A stretch of DNA of 64,000 nt. It comes from Harmonia axyridis. Lineage: Eukaryota > Arthropoda > Insecta > Coleoptera > Coccinellidae. The stretch covers positions 38,623,506 to 38,687,505 of the forward strand of contig NC_059505.1 of NCBI RefSeq assembly GCF_914767665.1, written 5' to 3'. Every line of letters begins with the position of its first letter. The first letter of the stretch is position 1. The translations under genes and the position numbers were made by a program. The notes beneath the pieces are model-generated. The model was not told the DNA's origin, did not search any database, and saw only the letters and a program-made list of their open reading frames with translations. Of the stretch, positions 44,228 to 55,707 are shown piece after piece.

Positions 44228-44906
44228 TATACTTTCTTTCTGTTCCTTAGTCTCCTATATCAATGGAGGTTGGATATCACCATGGCAAATTCCGCTCAGT
44301 TTTCACCTTTACAATTAGTTTGGAAATATCCGCCTAGATTGTTTTATAAGGGACACCCTGTAAGTACAAGAAAAATAAATGTGAAATCATATTAATCAAT
44401 ATTCCTAAATATTTTTTCCAGGATATTGAATACTGGAAATGTCAACTCCTAAGATCTCGAAGATCTCAGCGTTTTGAACTTGTTTTGATGAAAATTCTTC
44501 TTGGGATCGAATTGGAAGAGAGTTCCGAAAGATTATAAGAATAATTATTTTTCGTATCTGTGAACCCTTTTCCGGACTGGGATAACAACGGTCCATTCTC
44601 TGGAGGTTCCAGAATCTTTATCAGACTGCAATATCCTTCGGTTACACGAAATCGAAAGATATTAAACATTCAATATTGACATTTATTTCCGGCAAATTCC
44701 GGTCAATTCGGAAGATAAGTTTTCGGATATTTTTAAACTGAGAATTGCGGAAGCGGAAGAGATGGATCTGAGCTACTTTTATAAGGCAGGGCCATCTCAA
44801 TAAATCGTTCGAAGTTTATTCCGTAATTGAAAGCATGCATAGCCAGCATTTTAACAAAATTAGAATATTTCAGACTAGTCGTGGTAGACCATAACTTCAG
44901 GTTGCA
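44228..44906. other. Spacer, nothing recognised
   Basis: AT-rich sequence with one 'gacaccctgtaagtac' phrase near 44350, resembling the dispersed-repeat motif in reverse. No gene. Confidence 0.35.
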
Positions 44907-45130
44907 AAACTAACTAGAGTCAGTTTTTCAACCTGATGTAGGCATCTTTAGATGTTTCTAGGTCGTAGATTGTATTGTAGGATTTGTAGCTTAGCACTGG
45001 AATACTCCAAACTGACTAGAGTCAGTTTTTCAACCTGAAGTTTCGCCAAGCATTGATGTAGGCATCTTCAGATGTTTCTAGGTCGTAGATTGTATTGTAG
45101 GATTTGTAGCTTAGCACTGGAATACTCCAA
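44907..45130. repeat. Tandem duplication of ~102/122 bp
   Basis: Copy 1 (44907-45008) and copy 2 (45009-45130) are nearly identical over 'gatgtttctaggtcgtag' and beyond. Copy 2 carries about 18-20 extra bases. Each copy starts with a near-palindrome, AAACTGACT..AGTCAGTTT, that overlaps the junction. Confidence 0.8.
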
Positions 45131-45159
45131 ACTGATGTTGGTTCCAGATATGGTTTCCA

Positions 45160-45420
45160 GATGCCTCATGTATCTTCTAGATCCTGGATGCAAAATTAGG
45201 AAATCAAACAAAGCCTGGAGGTTTCTCAATATTAAGAAACTTAATTTTTTTATTATTTCTTATTTTGTTATGATTTATAGTGATTTAAGTTATGTTTTTA
45301 TTTCAAAAAAGTTAATATTTTCGGTTATTTTATACAATAAGTTTGATAAACGAAAGTGGTTTTTGCAAGGTTTCTTCTCATATCATCATTTTTTATTGAT
45401 GTGACCCTACACAATACAAT
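45160..45420 (+). mobile_element. hAT transposase fragment, second copy
   Basis: The sequence from 'gatgcctcatgtatcttc' to 'tattgatgtgaccc' is a reverse-oriented relative of 40085-40345, the hAT C-terminal segment and its 3' flank. It has several changes, and no terminal repeats or target duplication are visible. Confidence 0.65.
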
Positions 45421-45470
45421 TTGAATTCGAAACCACTCAAAAGGTAGATCGGCAGTGCGTTTTGATTGTA

Positions 45471-46302
45471 AAGGGTGTTTTTTTAGAGCTATAAAACTTT
45501 AAATAGCAATAAAACAACGATGGATTATTCGATTGACATGAATTTTATTTATCCGCAAGATAAATTTGTGGCATTACATTTTGAATATGATTTCTGGCAT
45601 ATGACCTCCACGGCTGGCTCGGATGTAGTCCAATCTGGACGTCCAATTTTCGATGACTTTTTCCAACATTTATGGCCGTATATCGGCAATAATAAGGCGA
45701 ATGTTGTCTTCCAAATGGTCAAGGGTTTGTGGCTTATCCGCATAGACCAATGACTTTACATAGCTCCACAGAAAGTAGTGGTCGTGAAATTAGGCGGTCA
45801 CCAAACGTGTCGATTGTGGCACGAGCTGTGTGACATGTTGCGCCGTCTTTTTGGAACCACAGCTCCTGGACATCATGGTTGTTCAATTCAGGAATGAAAA
45901 AGTTAGTAATCATGGCTCTATACCGATCACCATTGACTGTAAAGTTCTGGCCATCATCGTTTTTGAAGAAGTACGGACCAATGATTCCACCAGCCCATAA
46001 AGCGCACCAAACAGTCAGTTTTTCTGGATGTGACGGTGTTTCGACATACATTTGAGGATTAGCTTCACTCCAAATATTGCAGTTTTGTTTGTTGATGTAG
46101 CCATTCAATCAGAAGTGCGCTTCATCGCTAAACAAAATTCGCTAATGAATCTCATTTTTGCACTATTTGCAAGCGTTGTTCAGGCGTGAGTCTATTATTG
46201 ATAAATTGCCAAACCAAACTGGGAATGAATCACTGTTAAATCGGTCGCCATCTTGAACAGTAATGCCAACTCAAAGTTATAGACCTCGAAAAAAGCACCC
46301 TT
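45471..46302 (-). mobile_element. DD41D mariner-like element, copy 4
   Basis: The element is flanked by TA (45469-45470 and 46303-46304), with the family's terminal repeats. Its N-terminal deletion differs from copies 1, 2, 3 and 5. The helix-turn-helix start is followed by a short remnant (KNEIH), then RILFSDEAHF. The region LLKDTFGDR..CDLTPLD is also deleted (near 45780-45820), so the last catalytic Asp is lost. Confidence 0.88.
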
Positions 46303-47535
46303 TAGATATATGCCGTTTGTTTTCAGGTAGATCCAAAGTGTAGATGGGCAGATGAACAACCTTACACAATCTCTTGACTTCACATCAATGGTTTTCGCTA
46401 TTGGAAATATTATATGGCGACAACAATCCAATTAGGCCTGTTCAATTCATCAATTTCTCTACTGCAACATGAAATTTCCCAGGAGAATATGCTATTTAAT
46501 GAGAAATATTGAACCACTCTATCAGTTGTCAGCGTTGCTGATTTTCAAGCTGTATTGGGTGAATCTGATACTGAGTGAATGCTAAAGTTTCTCTCCAGAG
46601 TGGGTTTAACAAATTAATAGGATATATGGTACTAATGAAAATAAGGACAAATTTCCTCCGAACATGGATCTTTACTTTATTTAATACAGAGAGAAGTGAA
46701 AGGTGAATGCTGGAAAAAATAACTGTTTTTTTTCTAATGATTCCACAACAGCCGATGACTTATTTCTAATTTCAACACTCTGTGTCTCGGGAAGTAAAAT
46801 AACACGCGACTGAATTAGTTCCAGAGTTTTTCCACAGATGACACCACCAGTTTCATACTTCTTCTTCTTCTCAAACCACGACAGTGGTTAGTATGGGTAG
46901 TGTCATACTTCTTTCTCTATTGTACAGGTTGTCCCAAATTCGATGCTCACTGAAAGCATCTCGAGAACCCATATTTGCAGGATTTTTGTTCTTATACTCA
47001 GGAGTATGTTATACAGGGTCTCCTTAAATGATTGTAACATGTTTGCAGATGATTTTGAATTATTTTTGCCGATCCTCATTAAAAGTCCCAACGAAAAATC
47101 ATAGAATTTCGAATTATCATTACATTGACAGTTGACAACATGACAATTAAATTATTAATTTTCGATTAAACAAGTAAACAAGAAAGAAAATGTGGCCATG
47201 TTTGTCATGAGCACAGTAATTTCATTCTACATCAATTGAGAGCCTTTAATCAGTAGAAGCAAATATCAGTGCAGTACCAGTATTCATATGAAGCGGCAAA
47301 ATAAGAACAATTCAACTGCGATGTTACAATCATTTATAGTCTCCCTATACTATCTCTGGGACACCTGTATAAAAAAGCAACTTTTTGTGGATGTACTGAA
47401 ATTGTAAGACATTAAGTTTTACCACTTTTTATTTCTAATGAAAATTGTTTGACAAGTGTTGTTCACTTTTATTCCCATCAATATATTGAAGAAAAATGAC
47501 TATTTGAAAGTAATGAGTTCTGCCTTGAAAACAAG
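46303..47535. other. Non-coding spacer, nothing recognised
   Basis: A short CTT-rich microsatellite-like stretch lies near 46858-46872. No gene was recognised on either strand. Confidence 0.4.
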
Positions 47536-48711
47536 TGTACAGTGCATCCCATTTTGGGTGAGACAGCCAGGTTTCTCGCTTGTTATTTAAGATAGAGCCT
47601 TGGGGTTTTCACGTTCCTGTCCTACTTTTTCGTGAAACTCAAGTTGGTCTAATCAGATTCTAGATAACTGTTTCCGTTCAAAAGATACAGGGTGATTTTG
47701 GAAATTGATACTTTTCGGACCCCTCCTTTATCTCCGAAGTTATTAGAAATAATGCTGAGGTAAAAACTACTTCTGAATCAGAATTCTGCGTAGAATCCAG
47801 TGGCGTACTCATTATTTTTTTTCGGGGTATGGTTTAGAAGATTCAACACAAACTTATGTTTTTTTAAATGGAACACTATGTGTATCATTACTTCGTTGAA
47901 TTCGTTATTTTTTTCCCTTCAAAATGATTTATGACACTATGTAGGTAGGATGTTCAGAAATGTTGAAAAAACACTAAAACATCAAATAATGATGATTTTT
48001 TGTTAATGGGCAATGGATTTCCCATAGAAAAGAAGAATCAATAATAATAACAATAATTTATAGCGATGACAGCTAGATCAGATTGGTTTTTTTCCTCCAA
48101 TGCCTACTTGATAAAACAATGCTCCCAAATGCATAGTAGCCATAATAACAACAAGGATGTTTGTGTCATCAATGACCTACTATTTTTAAAAATCGAAAGT
48201 AATAATCCTCTTATTGAAACATAGAAAATTCATGGCCCAGTTACAAAAAAATCATCATTATTTGACGTTTTAGTGTTTTTTTAACATTTCTGAACATCCT
48301 ACCTACATAGTATCATATATCATTTTGAAGGGAAAAAAATTACGAATTCAACGGAGTGATGATATATAGGGTGTTCCATTAAAAAAAATAAAGGTTTGTG
48401 TTGAATCTTCAAAACCATACCCCGAAAAAAAATATTGAGTACGCCACTGGATTCTACGCAGAATTCTGATTCAGACGTAATTTTCAGCTCAGCATTATTT
48501 CTAATAATTTCGGAGATAAAGGAGGGGTCCGAAAAGTATAAATTTCCAAAATCACCCTGTATCTTTTGAACGGAAACAGTTATGCAGAATCTGATTAGAC
48601 CAACTTGAGTTTCACGAAAAAGTAGGACAGGAACGTGAAAACCGCAAGGCTCTATCTTAAATAACAAGCGAGAAACCTGGCAGTCTCACCCAAAATGGGA
48701 TGCACTGTACA
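47536..48711. mobile_element. Long inverted-repeat element, arms ~470 bp
   Basis: Arms 47536-48004 and 48240-48711 are reverse complements over essentially their full length, with scattered differences. They are separated by a 235-bp unrelated spacer. The outer ends read TGTACAGTGCATCCC on both sides. The arms contain the phrase 'gatacagggtgatttt' and no credible protein; the 115-codon minus-strand frame at 48320-48667 is incidental. The layout fits a foldback-type or MITE-like DNA element. I found no convincing target duplication and cannot assign a family. Confidence 0.85.
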
Positions 48712-49456
48712 GTGGATTGAATGGGAATATGAAAAAATAAATTTTGATGCTGAACAAAGGGCGTGCTAACGTGAGTATGTACATAACATGCGAATATGAA
48801 GCGTTACTTTATTATTCTCGAATTTCCAGAAAACAAAACCAGCCAATTTATTCATGCGTTGCAGTAAAAATCAGTAGGGAAATGAAAATACACCCTACGA
48901 ACGTAGGCTTTAATGAATTTATGAAGAAGAAACAAGGGCTTCAGCTTTGTCTACATTTCATTATGGTATGTGGGTTTAAATTGAATCTTGTTTTAGCCGG
49001 AGGTTGCTCGGTATACCGGGTGTCCTGAATTTCCATATCTTCTCATGCTCAATATGAATATTTATTCATATTTCACTGAAGTTTTGTGTGCACCTACTCT
49101 TATGGATTTTTCAGACAAAATTCTCATAAATTCATTATATTTTATTGGAAGAGAAAGATCCGGGAATCTTATAAATTACTCAATAATGAATTTCATTTTA
49201 AGTTGTTTCAAACGTTCGAGTTGCATAAGAATTCTAGATATAAGAATGTAGATAGATTAACTTCAATGTTTTTTTTTGGGAAGCATGATTTCAAGGCAAT
49301 TATTAATTTTCTTGACGCTGCCAGATCTCTTAGTCTGAAAATAAAGACTTGAAACTTCATCATGTTTAATATCAGAGCTCGATCAATAAAAAGTCATTTT
49401 ATTTGAAGGATCTGTGGTGAATATTTACTTGACCCTGAAAAAATTGTTTCATTGTA
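48712..49456. other. Spacer with unidentified frames
   Basis: Overlapping plus-strand frames of 68-94 codons (48744-49352) show no similarity I recognise. The phrase 'ccgggtgtcctgaatttc' near 49016 may mark a repeat boundary. Confidence 0.3.
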
Positions 49457-50383
49457 AAGGGTGTTTTTTTTAGAACTAAGAACTTTAAATTGTAATGAAA
49501 CAACGATGGATTATTCGATTGACATGAATTTTATTTATCCGCAAGATAATCTTGTGGCATTACATTTTAAATATGATTTCTGGCATATGACTTCCACGGC
49601 TGGCTCGGATGTAGTCCAATCTGGACGTCCAATTTTCGATGACTTTTTCCAACATTTGTGGCCGTATATCGGCAATAACACGGCGAATGTTGTCTTCCAA
49701 ATGGTCAAGGGTTTGTGGCTTATCCGCATAGACCAATGAATTTACATAGCTCCACAGAAAGTAGTCTAGCGGTGTTATTTCACAAGATCCTAGAGGCCAA
49801 TTCACAGGTCCAAAACGTGAAATTAGACGGTCACCAAACGTGTCTTTCAATAAATCGATTGTGGCACGAGCTGTGTGACATTGTTGGAACCACAGCTCCT
49901 GGACATCATGGTTGTTCAATTCAGGAATGAAAAAATTAGTAATCATGGCTATATACCGATCACCATTGACTGTAACGTTCTGGCCATCATCGTTTTTGAA
50001 GAAGTACGGACCAATGATTCCACTAGCCCATAAAGCGCACCAAACAGTCAGAGTTTCTGGATGTAACGGTGTTTCGATATACACTTGAGGATCAGCTGCA
50101 CTCCAAATGCGGCAGTTTTGTTTGTTGACGTAGCCATTCAACCAGAAGTGCGCTTCATCGCTAAACAAAATAAAATGGACGTAGTGCGCGATACGTATTC
50201 CGCACAGAACCATTATTTTCGAAATAAAATTGCACTATTTGCAAGCATTGTTTAGGCGTGAGTCTATTCATGATGAATTGCCAAACCAAATTGAGAATAA
50301 ATCACTTGACAGCTGTTAAATCGGTCGGCATCTTGAACAGTAATGCCAACTTAAAGTTATATACCTCGAAAAAAAACACCCGT
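49457..50383 (-). mobile_element. DD41D mariner-like element, copy 5
   Basis: Flanked by TA (49455-49456 and 50384-50385) with terminal repeats AAGGGTGTTT and ACGGGTGTTT. The open frame 49560-50213 (217 codons) runs from ILFSDEAHFWLNGYVNKQNC through VWCALWASGIIGPYFF to SHMPEIIFKM. The segment around the second catalytic Asp is deleted (WFQQ-CHTA). It shares the N-terminal deletion of copies 1-3. It is non-autonomous. Confidence 0.9.
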
Positions 50384-51421
50384 TAGTATATACATTGCAT
50401 GCATTAGGTTCAGAGTTTACTCTGGAATTTCTTATAGCAGTTTTTTTGTCCACCTTCCAGACTCTTTTGAGTTTTGCCATTATGTTCTGTGGAAATCGCC
50501 CTCATGGTAATCTTCAGGACATAGAAATATAGATATTTTTGGCTGGAATAGCTCAGATTTGATATTGCTGCAGTTTCATTTTGCTGTTTTTTCCCTTGAC
50601 AAAGTGTAACGATGATTTTTGGTGAATAGAGTTTTCGTTTGTTTGAATTGTTCAAACGACCCCATCATACTTATATCTTTATTTAAAGAAATGGGATTCT
50701 ATCTCAGTTCCTCACATTAGATATATACTTTAAGAATACTTATCTATACTGTAGGCACCAGTTCAAGATGACTTTGATTCGTAGGCGCAAGCAACTATTC
50801 ACAAAAATTCAACTTTCTTTGAACCTTCACATCCCTTTGAATCAATTAAAATAACGCATGGAGCGATTATGGCTCATTAATAAATCAAACCGATGGCAGA
50901 ATGAGAAAGGTCCGAATCTCCCTTTATTTGGCCAAGCCTCCATTTAACTTCAGCACTCAAGATACACAAAACCGAATTAGCAACTTGTTCCACATCGGAA
51001 CCGAAATTCTCGACCGTTCCACTCAAATTAAAACTTGCAAATTGGTCCATTCTGGCGGGAGAGACGGAGCCCCTCACCTCCCACAATTTTTCTGCTCTAT
51101 GGACTTCAGACCAACCGTGAAAATGTGGACTATAGATCGGATGCAGGCAGGTCTTGAAGTGAAGAATGGAAATCGCGTAGGTTTGGTAGTTTTACAGCGA
51201 TCCAGGATTCAGAGAGTTTCGTCAATTTTTGACTCGAGAGTATGAACAAAATGGAAAAGTTTTGTTGAATTTTTTGTGTGGCAGTTTCGACCAAGGAATG
51301 GTAGTTTATTAATTCTGGCTTTTCCACAACTATACAAACATTCCGTCGACTTCTCTAGGTGATTAGTTAAATGGAGGGCATAATATTAACTACTAATACA
51401 CAACGCATAAAGAAATGTAAC
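50384..51421. other. Spacer, nothing recognised
   Basis: A plus-strand frame of 114 codons (50901-51245) has no recognisable domain. The sequence around 50880-51240 is relatively GC-rich and non-repetitive, but I cannot support a gene. Confidence 0.35.
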
Positions 51422-52496
51422 AGGCCAATTGAGAAGTCCCCGGTCTACCATAGTAAAACACATTTTTTTTGGAAAAATTCGGTTTATTATTCAACATAGT
51501 TGTCTTCAAGGGCGATACAGCGATTATAGCGATCTTCCAAATTTTCGATACCATTTTTGTAGTACGATTTCTTTTTCGCTTCAAAATAGGCTTCAGTTTC
51601 GACGATTAATTCTTCATTGGCGCTAAATTTCTTTGCAACGAGAGTTTTTTCGAGGGCTGAGAACAGGAAAAAGTCGCTAAGGGCCAGTTCTGGCGAATAC
51701 GGTGGATGCAGAAGCAATTTGAAGCCCAATTCATGCAATTTTGCCAGTGTTTTCATTGATTTGTAACACGGCGCATTGTCTTGATGAAACAGCACCTTTT
51801 TTTCTTCAAATGGGGCTGTTTTTAACGATTTCATCCTTCAAACAATCCAATAACGTTATATAATAATCTCTGTTGATGGTCTGGCCCTTTTGGAGGTAAA
51901 CAATAAATATTATCCCAGAATACTTATGCCATAACCTTGCCAACAGACTGTTGTGTTTTTCCTCGGTTTGGATTCGGTTCATCGTGTCCAGTCCACTCAG
52001 CTGACTGTCGATTGGACTCCAGAGTCAAATGATGAAGCCATGTGTCATCCATTGTCAAATATCGACGCAAAAATTCAGGTTTATTGCACTTAAACAGCTT
52101 CAAACACTGCTCAGAATCATTAACATGCTGTTGCTTTTGATCGATTGTGAGCCCGTGCGGCACCCATTTTGCAACACCACGTTCAAACTTAGCATACCAA
52201 TCAATGATGGTTGATTTTCCTGGTGCAGACCCCGGAAACTCTTCATGAAGCCAAGATATTTTTTAACTGAATCATTTCCCTTAAAAAAGCCATATTTTAT
52301 CAGCACACGAAATTCTTTTGTTCCATCTTTATTCAAAAAACAAAAGTAGCTACACTCACAACACAATATCTGACAAACTAATGGTCGGACTGCTGTCAAC
52401 ACGTATCGTTTGAAGGTTGGTACCAACTAAAAATCATATGAATTTAATTCTAGCACCGCCATCTGTTCATTAGACCGGGGACTTTTCAATTGGCCT
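51422..52496 (-). mobile_element. Mariner (DD34D) element, copy 2
   Basis: Terminal inverted repeats AGGCCAATTGAGAAGTCCCC (left) and AGGCCAATTGAAAAGTCCCC (right, other strand) are both intact. The transposase on the minus strand is broken into pieces: SFRGLHQENQPSLIGM (52100-52426), HGLTIDQKQQHVNDSEQC (51924-52163) and VLFHQDNAPCYKSMKTL..HPPYSPELALSDFFLF (51487-51834). I count 34 residues between the second Asp (HQD) and the third (LSD), so it is DD34D. Frameshifts between pieces inactivate it. Confidence 0.88.
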
Positions 52497-52547
52497 AAAA
52501 GCACACAGAATAAGTTATTTATCCTTGCCTTTCTTTCTTTTTACCTA

Positions 52548-52636
52548 TCGAGGACGTTGGTAGCTTAGTTAGTAGAGCACTGGACTATCGATTCGGAGGT
52601 TACGGGTTCGAGTCCCGGTCGAGGAGGTACTTTTTT
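52548..52636 (+). ncRNA. tRNA-like sequence with pol III box motifs
   Basis: TAGCTTAGTTAG at 52561-52572 fits the A box, and GGTTCGAGTCC at 52605-52615 matches the B box exactly. Six Ts (52631-52636) could end pol III transcription. D, anticodon (loop CTATCGA) and T arms can be folded. The would-be acceptor strands are not complementary: TCGAGGA occurs in the same orientation on both sides (52548-52554 and 52619-52625). It is therefore more likely a tRNA-derived SINE head or pseudogene than a working tRNA. Confidence 0.45.
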
Positions 52637-53789
52637 CGGAATTGAAAAATTGTCTATATGCCACAATGTTAGTTTCTTGTAATTAATTCAAATACATTGT
52701 AAAACCACTATTTCGAACTCTACATGGCTAATGATTCAAAAAATAAAAAACATAAAGACAGACATATATTTCCTTATTCACTGAATTCATCATCTGTTCA
52801 CAAGAAACTACATCTCCCCGAATTAAAATTCCACATTAAATATAAACCGTAACGAATTCCCCTTTTCAACACAAAAAACCTCTTGTACATTTCAGTTTTC
52901 TAGCGGTTCATTTAATCGTAGTGTCGGGGTGCACAATAAATTTCAACTGTTTCGTTAAAGGGACTGAGAAGTTCGGAATTGCAGGGAAGACGGCTTGGAA
53001 ACAAGGTGGAAAATTAGGCAGAGCGATGTTAAATGTAGACGTTCCGAGCGGTTACAGGGAGAGATGTAATCTACTCCCACTCAGGGTCTGATGTGACCTG
53101 AAGGAAGCCTCCAAATCGTTGAATGAGTTTATGCGAACTAATTCCAACTGTCAGATAGCGATCGTATCTAGCGTTTCCATTTGGTGTTCATACATAGGGA
53201 TGATATTTTGATGAGGCATTGTGGGAGGAGTCTGTCGAAAAGTGGATATTCGAGTCATTTGCGTAATTAGAAGGAAAATAGTGGGATATGGTAATTTTTA
53301 CATTTAAATAGATAACAGTTATTTCGAGTTTAGGAGGTTAAGAGGTAGGAGAGCTCTAGGGATCTAAAGCAAGTTCACTACTGTAATTTATATTTTTGCA
53401 TAATCCAGCTTTCTAATCTGTTGCAAAGTAGGTAGGTTTATTATTGGTTTTTAGACCATTACAAGATCTCTGTCCCTTCAGTCATTTCATGGAATAATAG
53501 AGGCTGCATTCTTCTCCAAAATTTGCTCCATGTAAGAATACCACGGTGGTGTAGTACACGCAGTCCTATTTTACTTCTGTATTGAGGTTTTTAAAGATTC
53601 ATTAAGGCATCCTTAAGAATTGGCTAGGTACTCGAGAAATTTATGAGTACCAGAAGCAAAGTGACAATATATAATAATAATAATAATACCTGCGTAGGAC
53701 CAGTAATGGCATACGCGACAAAGACTAGAGTTGAGAATACCATAACTGAACGGCTTTTGATAACTGCTTCAATCAAATGACGCTACATG
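52637..53789. other. Spacer with a short (TAA)n run
   Basis: A (TAA)n microsatellite lies at about 53671-53688. Otherwise nothing is recognised. Confidence 0.4.
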
Positions 53790-54110
53790 TCACATGAACA
53801 TCGAAACAATTTCAACTTTTTCAGAGAAAATTCCTGGGCGTGTTATTTCTGGAAGAGGCAATCACAATTGGCCACCTAGATTTTGTGATTTAACACTTTT
53901 AGACCTTTTTGTTGAGTGCCACGTGAGAGTCAAAGCCCCACAGTCGATTCAAAACCTTGAAGATGGAGTTATCGAGGACATACAGCTGCAAATGTGCGAA
54001 TTGGTCATAGAAAATTTCAAGAAATGGATAGATATGGTGCTGCAACCGTAGCCATGGTGGCCATTTGGCTGATATCGTTCATGGAATATCTTCCTCATTA
54101 CAATGAAATA
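53790..54110 (+). mobile_element. Decayed mariner-like transposase fragment
   Basis: The plus strand reads NWPPRFCDLTLLDLFVECHV, then APQSIQNLEDGVIEDIQLQM and LVIENFKKW. This is the C-terminal third of the DD41D-type transposase, of the same subfamily as the remnant at 15060-15960. Neither terminus is recognisable. Confidence 0.7.
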
Positions 54111-55707
54111 AATAGTCATTGATTGTTCGTAAAACATACTATTTTTGATTTTTAATATTAAAATGAAACCCTTTATCAAAAAACCATTCATATAATTTTC
54201 AAAACAAACAAAGCTTGGAATAATTATATTAGGTTGCTAAAGATTTAAAGTTTAATCAATGCTGAAAATCAAAGATTTTCATGTAAACAAAAGCTCTCAG
54301 GCATTTCCTTGAATAGATATACAAAAAATATTTGATTTTTTTCCTGAAATTACCGATGGGTTGAAGGAATTGCATACTGTATGTTTTATCAATGAAAAGG
54401 CTACCTATGAAAATTTTTTAAATATGTTGTGTTCTTTTGAAAATTTGTTTTGTGTCTGTAAATGTAATATTGTTTCCTAATGAAAAAACAGAAATATAAA
54501 TTTGTCTATGAACGGATGTTCAGCAAATGGAATCGAAAAAATTCAGTAGATGGCTTTCGGGTTCTATTCATTATCAGATAAAAACAGAATAAAGGGTCAT
54601 TTTTTCAACTTTTTATCAATTTCAAGAAAAAATAATTTTTTTTCCCATTTTTTGAAGCGATTAACTCTTCAATGAAATGTCTAAAAGCTTTTTATAAGTG
54701 CAAGAATCCTTTTAATTCTCGACAAGGATTGACCTCAGAAGACATTCGTACTTATTTGGTAACACCTTGTATATCTATAACCTTTCTCGTAATTTCTTTT
54801 CAATATCTCTCATCCTTTTTCTAAGATCCTTCAAGCGAAGTATAAAAAACGATAACCTTTTCTTCTTTATTGAATTATCGTATTCCACACATCCCAGAAA
54901 TCGATCTAGTAGAATTTCCAAAACTATCCAAACATTCTTGGACATTTTCATCGATAATAACGAAACTAAAGCGTCCCACACATGTCGCAAAAGAAACGTA
55001 AAGTCGACGCGCCAGCAGAGTCCATCGATCCCGAATAAATAACATACCAGCCTGCATTTTCCGATCTTGTGTCATAATACGGCGACACAGGGGATTACGA
55101 AAGGGTCCGTTTACCCCATACTATATCCCGTTTCCATTAGGTAACCTTTTTTCCAGATTGAATTCCAGTTATGGCGTTTCTGAGGCGTTTATTATCCACC
55201 TCTCGGGCCGGGTTTATATCGTTCGAGTATTCGGACGTCGACACTACGTTGAATATGCTCAGTTTATGCTCCTTCAACTGACAGTATACATTCGTTTTCG
55301 GATGGATTCTGTTTGTTGCAGACGCTGTTCTGACAGTCCAGTCATATTTCAGACGTTTTCTCCGAGATTTTGACAGAAGATTTGTTACTTTTGAGGATGT
55401 GGGGAATGTTTCGGATTTTTTTGCAGTCACCTGTAAAATGAAATGGAACATCAGTTTACCTGGAATATCTTCGTATCTCATTCGCTACTTCTTATCTTCT
55501 TGTTATCAGTATTGATATTTTATGCAACGTCTTCATGAAAGCTCAACTTGAGAGTTCAAGATGAATATACTACACTGAATTATTAATTTGAATGGTTTAT
55601 GTATCTGTCAGTTTTTCAAGATTCCCGTGCTCATTTTCACGAAAATAGTACTTCGAACAAGTTATTTCTCAGTGTCTTCTTATCACTTTGTTCATTTTGT
55701 ATTTCTA
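54111..55707. other. Spacer, no recognised gene
   Basis: Minus-strand frames at 55137-55481 (114 codons) and 54775-55075 have no similarity I recognise. The segment 54880-55480 is less AT-rich than its flanks and may deserve a database comparison. Confidence 0.35.

Noticed and set aside
48320..48667. 115-codon frame in the long inverted repeat
   Set aside because: It lies wholly in one arm. The other arm's matching frame is broken, and the sequence has no protein-like features.
51487..51834. Loss of the third catalytic residue in the mariner copy (SPEL instead of SPDL)
   Set aside because: Counting 34 residues from the second Asp puts the catalytic position at the Asp in ALSDFF, which is present. 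The Glu is a neighbouring position.
52548..52628. Functional tRNA gene
   Set aside because: The acceptor strands do not pair and the anticodon loop (CTATCGA) would give an ATC anticodon, unusual for tRNA-Asp. Listed as tRNA-like only.
55137..55481. 114-codon minus-strand frame rich in Lys and Ser
   Set aside because: No recognisable motif. An overlapping plus-strand frame is equally open. Not supported as a gene.
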